Assembly (NCBI GenBank): GCA_041390365.1
Contig: JAWKQB010000003.1
Location: 620,001 to 684,000 of the forward strand
Direction: 5' to 3'
DNA: 64,000 bases
Origin: Syntrophotaleaceae bacterium
GTDB lineage: Bacteria > Desulfobacterota > Desulfuromonadia > Desulfuromonadales > Syntrophotaleaceae
The translations under genes were made by a program, and so were the position numbers. Below, piece by piece: positions 55,440 through 63,267 of this stretch. The notes beneath the pieces were generated by a model. That model worked only from the letters and a program-made list of their open reading frames with translations. It was not told the origin of the DNA and searched no databases. The stretch's first letter is position 1, and every line of letters starts with the position of its first letter.

Positions 55440-55886
55440 GTGCGGCCGGGCAAGGTCGCATAATCCAGCGGGTGGGATGCCCGCCCCGGAAGGTTGGCCA
55501 ACCACCGGGTAGCGAGTCCTTGGAGGCATGGTGGTAACACCCTGCTTTAAGCGTAGGACAGCAAGCAGGCAGGCCGTAAGCCGAAAGGTTGAAGGGATTG
55601 AGCCCCGTAAACGACGCATTGGGAAGGACGACGCAGTTCTTGGTGACGGAAGTCAATATGGGCACAACCGCTAATGGCAAGGGTGTGTTCACTTCCCCGG
55701 GGTCAGTGACCATGGCATGTCTGACATTGGGATTATGTGGCAACCCGGGAGGCCCTGTGCTTTCTTCCGGAAAGGGAGTATGCCGGACAACCGAAGAGGG
55801 AGGAAGGCAAACGAAGCGCAGGGAGTCGGATGGCTCCATAGTACCGTTGAGGGCGGGTAATGCCGTCGGAGGGAAGGGGGCCACAC

Positions 55887-57260
55887 ATGGAAGCGCGGCG
55901 TGAGGCAACACCGACCGCTCACAGCAGCGGGGAAGCGGTGATAACGAAATTGCGTCGCATAGCGGAGAAGGCCCGCAAGGAGCCCTCGTTCAGATTCACC
56001 AGCCTCTATCACCTGATGAACGAGGAACACCTGCGGGGGTGCTTTCAGCGGTTACGCAAGAACGCCGCTGCTGGCATCGACAATCTGACCAAGGAGATGT
56101 ACGCTGAGAACCTCGACACCAATCTGCAAGAGCTGGTCGAGAGGCTGCACCACATGGCGTACAGACCGCAGCCTGTCCGGCGCAAGTACATCCCGAAGCC
56201 GGGCAGCGACAAACTACGCCCCTTGGGGATACCGTGCCTGGAGGACAAGCTCGTCCAGGCGGGACTCGTCCGGATCCTGGAAACGGTCTATGAGCAGGAC
56301 TTCCTAGACGATTCCTATGGATTCCGGCCCGGCCGCAGCTGTCACCAGGCGCTCAGAGCCTTGAGCGACACAGTGGAGCACGGCGCGGTGAATCACATCG
56401 TCGAGGCCGACATCAAGGGCTTCTTCGACCACGTGAACCAGGAATGGCTGATAAAATTCTTGGAGCATCGCATCGGCAACCGGCGTGTCCTGCGCATGGT
56501 GAGGCGCTTTCTCAAGGCGGGTGTGGCGGAGGATGGAAACGTGACGGTCAGTGACCAGGGGACCCCGCAAGGCGGCGTCATCTCACCGCTGCTGGCCAAC
56601 ATCTACCTTCATTACGTACTCGATCTCTGGTTCGAAAAGGTCTTTCGCAAGAGCTGCACCGGCACAGCGCGCCTGATCCGCTACGCCGACGACTTCGTCG
56701 TCTGCTTCCAATACCAGTTGGATGCGGAGAGATTTCGGCGGGAGCTGAGAATGCGACTGGCGAAGTTCGGCCTTGAAGTGGAGCCGACCAAGACCAGAGT
56801 GGTGGAGTTTGGGCGGTACGCCGTTCAGAACGCCAAAGCAAGGGGGGAGAAGCCGGGCACCTTCGATTTTCTCGGCTTCACCCACTACTGCGGCACCAAG
56901 AGGAACGGCACCGGATTCCGGATGAAGCGGGACACAGCCCGCAAGAGGTTCACCGCCAAGCTGAAAGCCTTCAAGGAATGGCTCAAGAAAGCCAGACCCC
57001 TGAAGACTGCGGACCTGTGGGAGACAGCCAAAGCCAAAGTGAAAGGCCACTACGCCTATTACGGCGTCACGGATAATCTTCGAGGGATCAAGAGATTCGA
57101 AGAGGAAGTGAAGAAGCTTCTGTTCAAGTGGCTCAATCGGCGCGGCAAAAGAGGCTGTCTCAGTTGGGAAAAGTTCTGCGAGATGCTGGAGCGGTTCCCG
57201 CTACCTCAGCCGAGAATCAAGGTCAGGATGTTCGGACACTCAGTGAAGCCGGCCATGTGA
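55887..57260 (+). CDS. ltrA: Group II intron reverse transcriptase/maturase
   Basis: About 457 residues from ATG 55887 (GGAAGGGGG upstream). Reverse transcriptase domains with PLGIPCLEDKLVQ, YGFRPGRSCHQAL, TPQGGVISPLLANIYLH and the catalytic YADDF; maturase (X) domain C-terminal. It lacks the HNH endonuclease domain, so integration probably relies on other routes such as replication-fork priming. All key RT motifs are intact. Confidence 0.93.
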   Translation: MEARREATPTAHSSGEAVITKLRRIAEKARKEPSFRFTSLYHLMNEEHLRGCFQRLRKNAAAGIDNLTKEMYAENLDTNLQELVERLHHMAYRPQPVRRKYIPKPGSDKLRPLGIPCLEDKLVQAGLVRILETVYEQDFLDDSYGFRPGRSCHQALRALSDTVEHGAVNHIVEADIKGFFDHVNQEWLIKFLEHRIGNRRVLRMVRRFLKAGVAEDGNVTVSDQGTPQGGVISPLLANIYLHYVLDLWFEKVFRKSCTGTARLIRYADDFVVCFQYQLDAERFRRELRMRLAKFGLEVEPTKTRVVEFGRYAVQNAKARGEKPGTFDFLGFTHYCGTKRNGTGFRMKRDTARKRFTAKLKAFKEWLKKARPLKTADLWETAKAKVKGHYAYYGVTDNLRGIKRFEEEVKKLLFKWLNRRGKRGCLSWEKFCEMLERFPLPQPRIKVRMFGHSVKPAM

Positions 57261-57261
57261 G

Positions 57262-57295
57262 GAGCCGTGTGCGTTAATAGCGCACGCACGGTTCT
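57262..57295 (+). other. Group II intron domain V
   Basis: A 34-nt hairpin with AGC in the lower stem and a TTAATAG-type terminal loop, directly after the maturase stop. This is the catalytic centre of the ribozyme. Confidence 0.82.
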
Positions 57296-57418
57296 GAGAG
57301 GGGCCGGGGCCAACCGGTGTATGGTTGAGATGATGTGGCACCGCCGGGAAACCAGGCGGAAAACAGAGAAAACAAACATCAACCTATAGCATCGGAAGAA
57401 ACCGGTCTACTCGCCCAA

Positions 57419-57681
57419 GTCGCTGGTTTGTAAAAGAAATTTGGAAATATAACCCCTTGTTTTGCCCTTAGAGCCGGCATTTTGACCCCGAAATGGGGGC
57501 TAACGGGTCGCTGGTGCTTTTTCTCGAAGTTCCACCTAGTTTTTGGTGGCGCGACGCAGCCGATTCCCATCGCATTCGACAAGGTAAATTGATGTAAGGA
57601 AACGAAATGCTTCGGGGGTTAATTGGAGGTCTGGCCGCATATGCAGTTTTCGCTTCAACTGCTTTCGCCGGCGATATTGTC
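57419..57681 (+). repeat. 263-bp direct repeat, copy 1
   Basis: Nearly identical to 60392-60656. It includes a GAGCCGGCATTTTGACCCCG block, a spacer and the start of a small signal-peptide gene. The similarity ends abruptly at GATATTGTC, four codons after the predicted signal cleavage site. Confidence 0.88.
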
Positions 57682-57879
57682 AGTTCCAAACCGATCATTG
57701 TTTTCGCTTACGCTGACCGTCCGTCTATTTCCGCCGCAATTCGCATGGAGGCAGATTTTGTATCTATGCCCCTCTCGATTCGCGGGGTCCCTTTCAAGGG
57801 GTCAGACCTAAAAATTTCAAACGGAGCACAATGGATGCAAGATCGGATGGGATCTGATCCAGCCTGGAAAAACGATTGA
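57607..57879 (+). CDS. Small exported protein, signal peptide shared with 60582
   Basis: 90 residues. A signal peptide (MLRGLIGGLAAYAVFASTAFA) is shared with the 60582 gene, but the following part is different. The second half reads into a GGGGTCAGACCT repeat, so the C-terminus is probably not native. TAAGGAAACGAA precedes the ATG. Likely a truncated or rearranged copy. Confidence 0.45.
   Translation: MLRGLIGGLAAYAVFASTAFAGDIVSSKPIIVFAYADRPSISAAIRMEADFVSMPLSIRGVPFKGSDLKISNGAQWMQDRMGSDPAWKND
57798..57821 (+). repeat. Dispersed GGGGTCAGACCT repeat, copy
   Basis: GGGGTCAGACCTAAAAATTT followed by CAAA. Same unit as at 60229 (direct) and 57905 (inverted). Short REP-like element lying at a junction of gene fragments. 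Confidence 0.7.
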
Positions 57880-57904
57880 AAGGATCAAGAGCGAGCCGAA
57901 TATT

Positions 57905-57928
57905 TTTGAAATTTGTAGGTTTGACCCC
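57905..57928 (-). repeat. Dispersed GGGGTCAGACCT repeat, inverted copy
   Basis: Reverse complement of the 57798 unit with one mismatch in the GTCAGACC part (GTCAAACC). It abuts the PH-gene fragment. Confidence 0.68.
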
Positions 57929-57936
57929 CTTGCTTG

Positions 57937-58070
57937 GTTTCTATGTGCTTACCGACCGCCAGGCGGTGATGGCTTATGAAACCTCCCAGGGTGTGGAACT
58001 TCAATGTTCGGATTTTGCCGATGTCGAGGCTCCCTCGGTAACCCGAAAGCGCAAGAACGGCGTCGGTCCA
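57937..58070 (+). pseudogene. Fragment of the 52206 PH-like membrane protein gene
   Basis: About 130 bp match 52615-52746, the region encoding YVLTDRQAVTAYETTQGVEL and NGVGD. No start, no membrane part. Flanked by an inverted GGGGTCAGACCT repeat on the left and unrelated GC-rich sequence on the right. Confidence 0.8.
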
Positions 58071-58281
58071 CCGGTGCGGGCCCGGTGCGGGAAAGCCCCA
58101 CGCCGGAATCTGTGCAGGGGGCGCCGAGTAAACGGCGTTCCTGCTGCGACAGATTATATCCTGTTGACGCTTTAATAAATGAGTGGTAAAAGGGCTTCGT
58201 ATTAATGAGACCAAGTGGGGCTTAAGGGCTATTCAGGCACTTGTCCCCTCCGGTGACTTTAATCAAAAAAGGAGGTAAGAG

Positions 58282-59799
58282 ATGAGGGAGTTTCGCACGC
58301 TATTGAGAATGGCCGGTGTCAGTCTGCTTTTGGGTCTGCTTTTACTGCCTGCCGGTTGCGGCGGTGGTTCTTCCAGCAGCGACGGCGATGGAAGCGATAC
58401 GCCAACCGTTGGCAATAGTATTGTCAGCGTGTCGCCGGCGGACGCCGATATGGACGTTCCCATCACTGAGACCATAATCGTCACCTGTGCCGAGACGGCG
58501 GTCCTCGGGGACATCAGCGGCGTAACCCTGATGACCGGTGTAACGAATGTTCCGGTCACCGTCAGTGTCAGCGGCAATGATATGTTGGTCGACCCGGTGC
58601 CCTTGCTGGAGAAGGCTCGAGAGTACACCCTGACCCTCCCCGCGGGGGCCATTGAAGGGGTGGATGAAGAGACCGTCATCACCTTTACCACCATCCAGAT
58701 CGAATTTGTCGAGCGCACCGGCGTTCTGGTCAGCGATATTGCCGGTGCCTCCATCGGCAGGACCGACATGTCCAACAACATCGTTGTCAGTGAAACGGGG
58801 GTGATTCATGAGGTTTGGAAGGTTCCGGCGATCATGTCGGCGAGCCCCGCGGCGGAGGACGGCATCTACTATTCACGCTCCACCGACGGCGGCGCTAGCT
58901 TCGAACCCAGCGTTCTGGTGCGCGCGGCCGCCGGCCTGCCAGTGAATGTCGCCAACCAGATTGAGCCAGAAATCAGCTGCAGCGGTGAAGACAATGTCTT
59001 CATCGCTTACCCCAACGCCAACGGGCAGATGGAAGTGACTCGTTCCAGCGACGGCGGGGATACCTGGCAGACGCCAGTGGTGATCGGCGAGGCCGGCACC
59101 CTGTCTGAGCAGAAGCACATCACCGCCATGGGCGCCAACGTCTACATCTCTGCCAATGACGGCGACGCCCCGCAATCCGCTTCGGTGGATAATGGTGGCA
59201 ATACTTTTATTCGCTCCACGGATAGTGGCGTCACCTTTGAAACGCCGATTACTGGTCTGATGGGCTATCCGCTGCATGCCCTGCTGATCAACCCGCTCAA
59301 CGGGGATATCTATATCCTGGGAACGGAACCCACAGGTGTCAATGAACCGACAGATGTCTTCTACGTACGCAGCACCGACGGCGGGGAAACCTTCGAAGTG
59401 GCGGTGGATTCGGGGCACACAGTTTCTCACGCGGGCTACTGCTTTGACCGCCTGGGACGGATTGTGATCATCGCCCGTGACGGCAAGCTGGTGATCGGGG
59501 ATATGAATACCGGCACCTGGAGCGAGTCGGACACCGTCGGCACCTCTTCACTGTCCTTGCAGTCGACCATGACGGTGGACGGCGACAACACCATCTATCG
59601 GGTGGGCACTGCCGCCTCCGACAGCCAGATTCATATCACTTATTCGATGGATGACGGGCTGACATTCACCGATGAGCTGATAGATGCAGGTTCGTACCCC
59701 AATGCGGCTTCGTCGGTGAACATGTCCGGTGTAGCAATGGTGTATATGCGTGATAATGCCGTATACTTTGCTTACCGTAATCCCATTGCCGCCCCTTGA
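58282..59799 (+). CDS. Lipoprotein with Ig-like domain and sialidase-type BNR repeats
   Basis: 505 residues. Lipobox PAGC (Cys26), a Gly/Ser/Asp-rich linker, a SbsA-type Ig-like domain (about 45-145; SVSPADADMDVP), then a beta-propeller-like region with Asp-box repeats (YYSRSTDGGASF, VTRSSDGGDTW, FYVRSTDGGETF). BNR propellers bind or cleave glycans in sialidases; the catalytic residues cannot be confirmed by eye. Outer-surface location is likely. AGGAGGT precedes the ATG; terminator after the stop. Confidence 0.8.
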   Translation: MREFRTLLRMAGVSLLLGLLLLPAGCGGGSSSSDGDGSDTPTVGNSIVSVSPADADMDVPITETIIVTCAETAVLGDISGVTLMTGVTNVPVTVSVSGNDMLVDPVPLLEKAREYTLTLPAGAIEGVDEETVITFTTIQIEFVERTGVLVSDIAGASIGRTDMSNNIVVSETGVIHEVWKVPAIMSASPAAEDGIYYSRSTDGGASFEPSVLVRAAAGLPVNVANQIEPEISCSGEDNVFIAYPNANGQMEVTRSSDGGDTWQTPVVIGEAGTLSEQKHITAMGANVYISANDGDAPQSASVDNGGNTFIRSTDSGVTFETPITGLMGYPLHALLINPLNGDIYILGTEPTGVNEPTDVFYVRSTDGGETFEVAVDSGHTVSHAGYCFDRLGRIVIIARDGKLVIGDMNTGTWSESDTVGTSSLSLQSTMTVDGDNTIYRVGTAASDSQIHITYSMDDGLTFTDELIDAGSYPNAASSVNMSGVAMVYMRDNAVYFAYRNPIAAP

Positions 59800-59853
59800 A
59801 CCTGGCTGCGGTCATTAAAAACCAGTTGAATTAAACCGCTTCGCGGTAGCCTT

Positions 59854-59885
59854 AAAGGCAGCAGACCCTTGCTGCCTTTTTTCGC
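59854..59885 (+). terminator. Intrinsic terminator after the BNR lipoprotein gene
   Basis: GGCAGCA and TGCTGCC form the stem with a 6-nt loop, AAA before and six T after. The same GGCAGCA core is used at 11416 and 11860. Confidence 0.88.
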
Positions 59886-60072
59886 GACTCAGCAATTTAA
59901 AAAAACGAGGAGCCAGCAGCCTTTCTACTGCATAAGTAGCCGCATTTAAACCTGAAAGCCTCTGATGTTAAACCCAGACAAGCGGATAATCTTTTTTTTA
60001 GAACTTGTCAGAAGTGATCAGATTGCATCAGCGGCCAAACCTAAGTTTTTGTTTGGGTGCCAATACTTATGA

Positions 60073-60215
60073 AGGAGTAGTGCTTCGCCCACATCCTTGA
60101 ATTTTTCCTCGGCATCGGTCTCCTTGCTCACATCCGGATGGTACTTGCGGGTCAGCTTACGTTCAGCCCGCTTGATCTCGTCCTGGGTCGCATTTCACTC
60201 GACGCCGAGGGTCTT
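60073..60215 (-). pseudogene. J-domain (DnaJ/CbpA-like) fragment
   Basis: The minus strand reads KTLGVE, stop, NATQDEIKRAERKLTRKYHPDV, SKETDAEEKFKDVGEA: helices II-III of a J-domain with the HPD motif, similar to CbpA. A TGA interrupts the frame and no start or downstream domain exists. It ends at a GGGGTCAGACCT repeat. Confidence 0.7.
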
Positions 60216-60228
60216 GCAGGGGTCACGA

Positions 60229-60252
60229 GGGGTCAGACCTACAAATTTCAAA
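60229..60252 (+). repeat. Dispersed GGGGTCAGACCT repeat, copy
   Basis: GGGGTCAGACCTACAAATTT followed by CAAA; direct copy of the 57798 unit. It directly follows the J-domain fragment. Confidence 0.7.
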
Positions 60253-60391
60253 AGGAGCAAAAATAAGTGCATGACCGAAGGGGGCATCGGCAGGACATCT
60301 GGTAATTTATGTAAGTAATTCTGAGCTTTTAAAAAACTTACATAACTTACCAGCGTCCCACAGCTGTGTTTCTGGGGACGGACCTGGGCAG

Positions 60392-60656
60392 GTCGCTGAT
60401 TTAAAAAGAAAAAATCCCAAATAAAGCCCCTATTTTGCCCTTAGAGCCGGCATTTTGACCCCGAAATGGGGGCTAACGGGTCGTCGAGTGCTTTTTACGA
60501 AGATCCACCTAGTTTTTGGCGGGCGCGACGCAGTCGATTACCATTCTCATTCGACGAAGTAAATTGATGAAAGGAAACGAAATGCTTCGGGGGTTAATTG
60601 GAGGTCTGGCCGCATATGCAGTTTTCGCTTCAACTGCTTTCGCTGGCGATATTGTC
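60392..60656 (+). repeat. 263-bp direct repeat, copy 2
   Basis: Second copy of 57419-57681, with small indels in the first 60 bp. The GAGCCGGCATTTTGACCCCG block and the signal-peptide coding part are almost identical. Confidence 0.88.
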
Positions 60657-60704
60657 CTTCAAAAGATCGGCAACAACATCGGCAGAAAAGGGAGATACTA
60701 TTAG
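60582..60704 (+). CDS. Short exported ORF sharing its signal peptide with 57607
   Basis: 40 residues: the same 21-residue signal peptide as the 57607 gene, then a short unrelated tail (LQKIGNNIGRKGRYY). AAGGAAACGAA precedes the ATG. It is more likely a truncated gene start than a functional peptide gene. Confidence 0.4.
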   Translation: MLRGLIGGLAAYAVFASTAFAGDIVLQKIGNNIGRKGRYY

Positions 60705-60787
60705 ACTAGTGTTTCAGTTTATTATGAAATGCTGTATAGTTGCATTATTGTTAAGTCGTCATTAATATCGGCAAGGAAGAACGGAAA

Positions 60788-62023
60788 ATGACTTTCGGCC
60801 CTCATCTCATGGAACCCCTCCTTCCAGAAAAACGAGAAATTCTGGAGGATATGGCCAGGGGTGTTTTGGCCAAGTCGGCAGCCCTGGGAGGCCGGCTACA
60901 CCCGCTTACTCAGGCAGCGGTTGTCGACTTGCTGCGGATCGTCAACAGTTACTATTCCAATCTTATCGAGGGGCATAGCACTCATCCTGTCGAAATCGAA
61001 CAGGCGATGCGGCAGGATTACTCCAGAGATCCGGCCAAAAGAGAATTGCAGCAAGAAAGTCTTGCACATATCGCCTGCCAGAAAAAGATCGATAAAGTCC
61101 TCGCCGATCAGCCGGAAACCAATCCTGCCAGCCGGGAATTCATCTGCTGGATTCACAAAGAGCTCTATAAGGAACTGCCTGAAGAGTTCACGTGGGTGAC
61201 GGACAAAAAGGAAGGAGAGCGGGTTCGAGTATATGGAGGACAGTTAAGAACCCGCTATGTCGAAGTTGGGCGCCACGTCGGTCCGCCGCCTGAAAGCATC
61301 GGTCTTTTTCTCGACCGCTTCGAAACTTTTTACAATATCTCGAAGCATCACGGTTTGACCCCCCTCATTGCTGCCGGCGCCGCTCACCACCGCCTTATGT
61401 GGATTCACCCCTTCCTGGATGGCAATGGCCGTGCGGCACGGCTATTCACCGATGCCTACCTCAAATGCCTTCCCCTTCCGGGATATGGTTTGTGGAATAT
61501 CAGCCGAGGACTGGCGCGACGCCGCGATGATTACATGACCTGTCTGAGCCACGCTGACGCGCCAAGACGAAACGATCTCGATGGCCGCGGCAATCTCTCC
61601 AGAGAGGGTCTGGTAGAGTTCTGTCGGTTTTTTCTCGAGACCAGTCTGGACCAGATCGATTATATGGGTGGCTTGCTCGATCTTGACGGGTTAAGGGATA
61701 GGATCGCAGGTTATATCCGCCTGCGAACCGAAAAACTCATTCCCCCGCCCAAGCCCGGCGGCCACCCTTTGAAGGTGGAAGCCGCCCACATGCTGTTTGA
61801 GGTCCTGGCCAGAGGTGAAGTGTCGCGCGGCGATCTCATCCGCGTCTCAGGGCTGGCTGAACGTACCGGCCGCCAAGTACTTTCTCAACTGATCGAAGAA
61901 GGCCTTCTGGTGTCCGATCTGCCCAAGGGTCCGGTAAGGCTGACTTTTCCAACTTATTTTGCAGGCTTTCTTTTCCAGAACTTGTACCCGAATCAAATGG
62001 TTCTGGCAGGAGATTCCGGATGA
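60788..62023 (+). CDS. Fic-family AMP-transferase-like protein with C-terminal wHTH
   Basis: 411 residues. Fic core motif HPFLDGNGRAAR (near 206-217) is complete, and an N-terminal inhibitory helix SNLIEG (near 57-62, [S/T]xxxE[G/N]) marks a class II, self-restrained Fic protein. A winged helix-turn-helix (about 340-395) follows. Fic proteins usually transfer AMP to target proteins; target and role unknown. The stop overlaps the next start by 4 bp. Confidence 0.9.
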   Translation: MTFGPHLMEPLLPEKREILEDMARGVLAKSAALGGRLHPLTQAAVVDLLRIVNSYYSNLIEGHSTHPVEIEQAMRQDYSRDPAKRELQQESLAHIACQKKIDKVLADQPETNPASREFICWIHKELYKELPEEFTWVTDKKEGERVRVYGGQLRTRYVEVGRHVGPPPESIGLFLDRFETFYNISKHHGLTPLIAAGAAHHRLMWIHPFLDGNGRAARLFTDAYLKCLPLPGYGLWNISRGLARRRDDYMTCLSHADAPRRNDLDGRGNLSREGLVEFCRFFLETSLDQIDYMGGLLDLDGLRDRIAGYIRLRTEKLIPPPKPGGHPLKVEAAHMLFEVLARGEVSRGDLIRVSGLAERTGRQVLSQLIEEGLLVSDLPKGPVRLTFPTYFAGFLFQNLYPNQMVLAGDSG

Positions 62024-62334
62024 CCAAGGATGTGAACAACAGAATTTACGGCAAGATCGATATTCCCGTCTTGCTGCTGCTCTTTTCTTTCCTCCTCTCC
62101 TCGGCTTCTTCCGGTTTCTGTGACGATGCCGCTCTGTCTGCAATTTTCAAAGGAAGAGATGTAACGGGAACCCTTGTCATTACAAATCTCGAGGGCACCG
62201 AAACCTCTCTGGTTTTTTGCCCTGAACATGGTCATCACCAAACCGAAAGAAGCCCGCTTCAGGCAGGAAATCACCATGGAAGCGTTCAGGGTGAAGGGAA
62301 TTCTGGACTGAGCGAATTAATGGTGCACTGTTAA
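62020..62334 (+). pseudogene. Truncated class D beta-lactamase-like ORF
   Basis: 104 codons. The first 65 residues look like the start of an OXA-type class D beta-lactamase: a signal/anchor (about 13-32), then ALSAIFKGRDVTGTLVITNL. The frame then loses similarity; no STFK, SxV or KTG motif follows. ATGA overlap with the Fic gene suggests the intact ancestor was cotranscribed with it. Confidence 0.45.
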
Positions 62335-62380
62335 AACAGGACATTATCGCCATTTTTGCTGGAGTACGAGAGTAAAAAGC

Positions 62381-63193
62381 ATGAACTTTCGGAAATACGG
62401 AGCAGGTCCTTGCGAGTATGTAGTGGTGCACGGTGGCCCAGGGGCGCCAGGGAGTGTTTCTTCCTTGGCGAGAAAGCTGTCGGAGAAATGCTCCGTGCTC
62501 GAGCCGTTTCAGACCGAAATCAGCGTGTGGGGCCAGGTCGAGGAACTGTATCGGCAGATTCAAGAAAACTGCACGGACAGGGTGTTCGCACTGGGACATT
62601 CCTGGGGGGCGTGGCTCGTGTACCTTCTGGCTTATAAGCATCCCGAGGTGGTAAAAATTGCGTTCCTGATCGGCGCCGGTGCCTTTGATGTGGCATATCT
62701 GCCGGAGCTGCAGCGAAGACGGCTCGGAGCCCTGTCGATCGAGGAGCAGACGGAATACCGGGAAGTGATCAAATTGTTGCAAAAACCTTCAGAAAGCAGT
62801 GACAGTTATCTTGCCCGCCTGGGAGCGCTGGCCGAAAAGGCTGACAATTATTGCGTCGAGAGTACGGAGGAAAACAGCGAAAGCGCGGTGGGCACTAACG
62901 GCAGGCAATACCAGCAGGTATTTGCCCAGGCGCACCGCCTGAGAGAAGAAGGGTTTTTCAGGAAAATATCCGGTGAGATAAGGTGCCCGGTCAGGATCAT
63001 CCATGGTAAGAACGACACCACTCCGGTCGAGGGAGTGGTCGAGCCGCTGCGAGGGGTGGTCCCCGATTTGAAATGTTATGCGATTGACAGATGCGGACAC
63101 TCTCCCTGGAAGGAGAAATACGGAAAGGAAGAGTTTTATCGGATAGTGAACCGGGAAGTGAAACAGTCCGAAGGGGGAGCCAGGAAATTATAG
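62381..63193 (+). CDS. Alpha/beta hydrolase
   Basis: 270 residues. Oxyanion-hole HGGPG, nucleophile elbow GHSWG (Ser near 74), acid in IIHGKNDTTP and His in DRCGHSPW give a complete triad. HGGPG is typical of proline iminopeptidase-like and related hydrolases. Cytoplasmic; substrate unknown. No strong SD in the immediate upstream, but the start fits the fold. Confidence 0.85.
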   Translation: MNFRKYGAGPCEYVVVHGGPGAPGSVSSLARKLSEKCSVLEPFQTEISVWGQVEELYRQIQENCTDRVFALGHSWGAWLVYLLAYKHPEVVKIAFLIGAGAFDVAYLPELQRRRLGALSIEEQTEYREVIKLLQKPSESSDSYLARLGALAEKADNYCVESTEENSESAVGTNGRQYQQVFAQAHRLREEGFFRKISGEIRCPVRIIHGKNDTTPVEGVVEPLRGVVPDLKCYAIDRCGHSPWKEKYGKEEFYRIVNREVKQSEGGARKL

Positions 63194-63267
63194 GCGCCTG
63201 AATATCAGAGGGTTGGTTTAGTTCAATCCCCAGACACATCTTGCATCTGTCTCGAACGGTCGTACTC

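Larger units (their letters stand above)
55440..57389 (+). mobile_element. Group II intron with reverse transcriptase
   Basis: It starts with GTGCGG and ribozyme-like domain I sequence, holds the maturase gene in the domain IV position, and has a clear domain V at 57262-57295 (GAGCCGTGTGCG ... CGCACGCACGGTTC with the catalytic AGC). The 3' boundary is not certain; the ACCTAT near 57384-57389 is a plausible end. Confidence 0.8.
59886..60391. other. Intergenic mosaic with repeats and a J-domain fragment
   Basis: No intact gene. It contains a CCAAAC/GTTTGG hairpin (60035-60056), a J-domain gene remnant (minus strand), a GGGGTCAGACCT repeat (60229) and a TGGGGACGGAC string (60372) similar to degraded repeats elsewhere. 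Confidence 0.5.

Noticed and set aside
57419..57681. Integron attC site suggested by GGGGGCTAACGGG in the 263-bp repeat
   Set aside because: The core sites do not match the attC consensus and no integrase or cassette array is present.
60073..60215. In-frame TGA in the J-domain fragment as a third selenocysteine codon
   Set aside because: The position is not a redox site in J-domains, there is no start codon or remaining gene, and the context is decayed.
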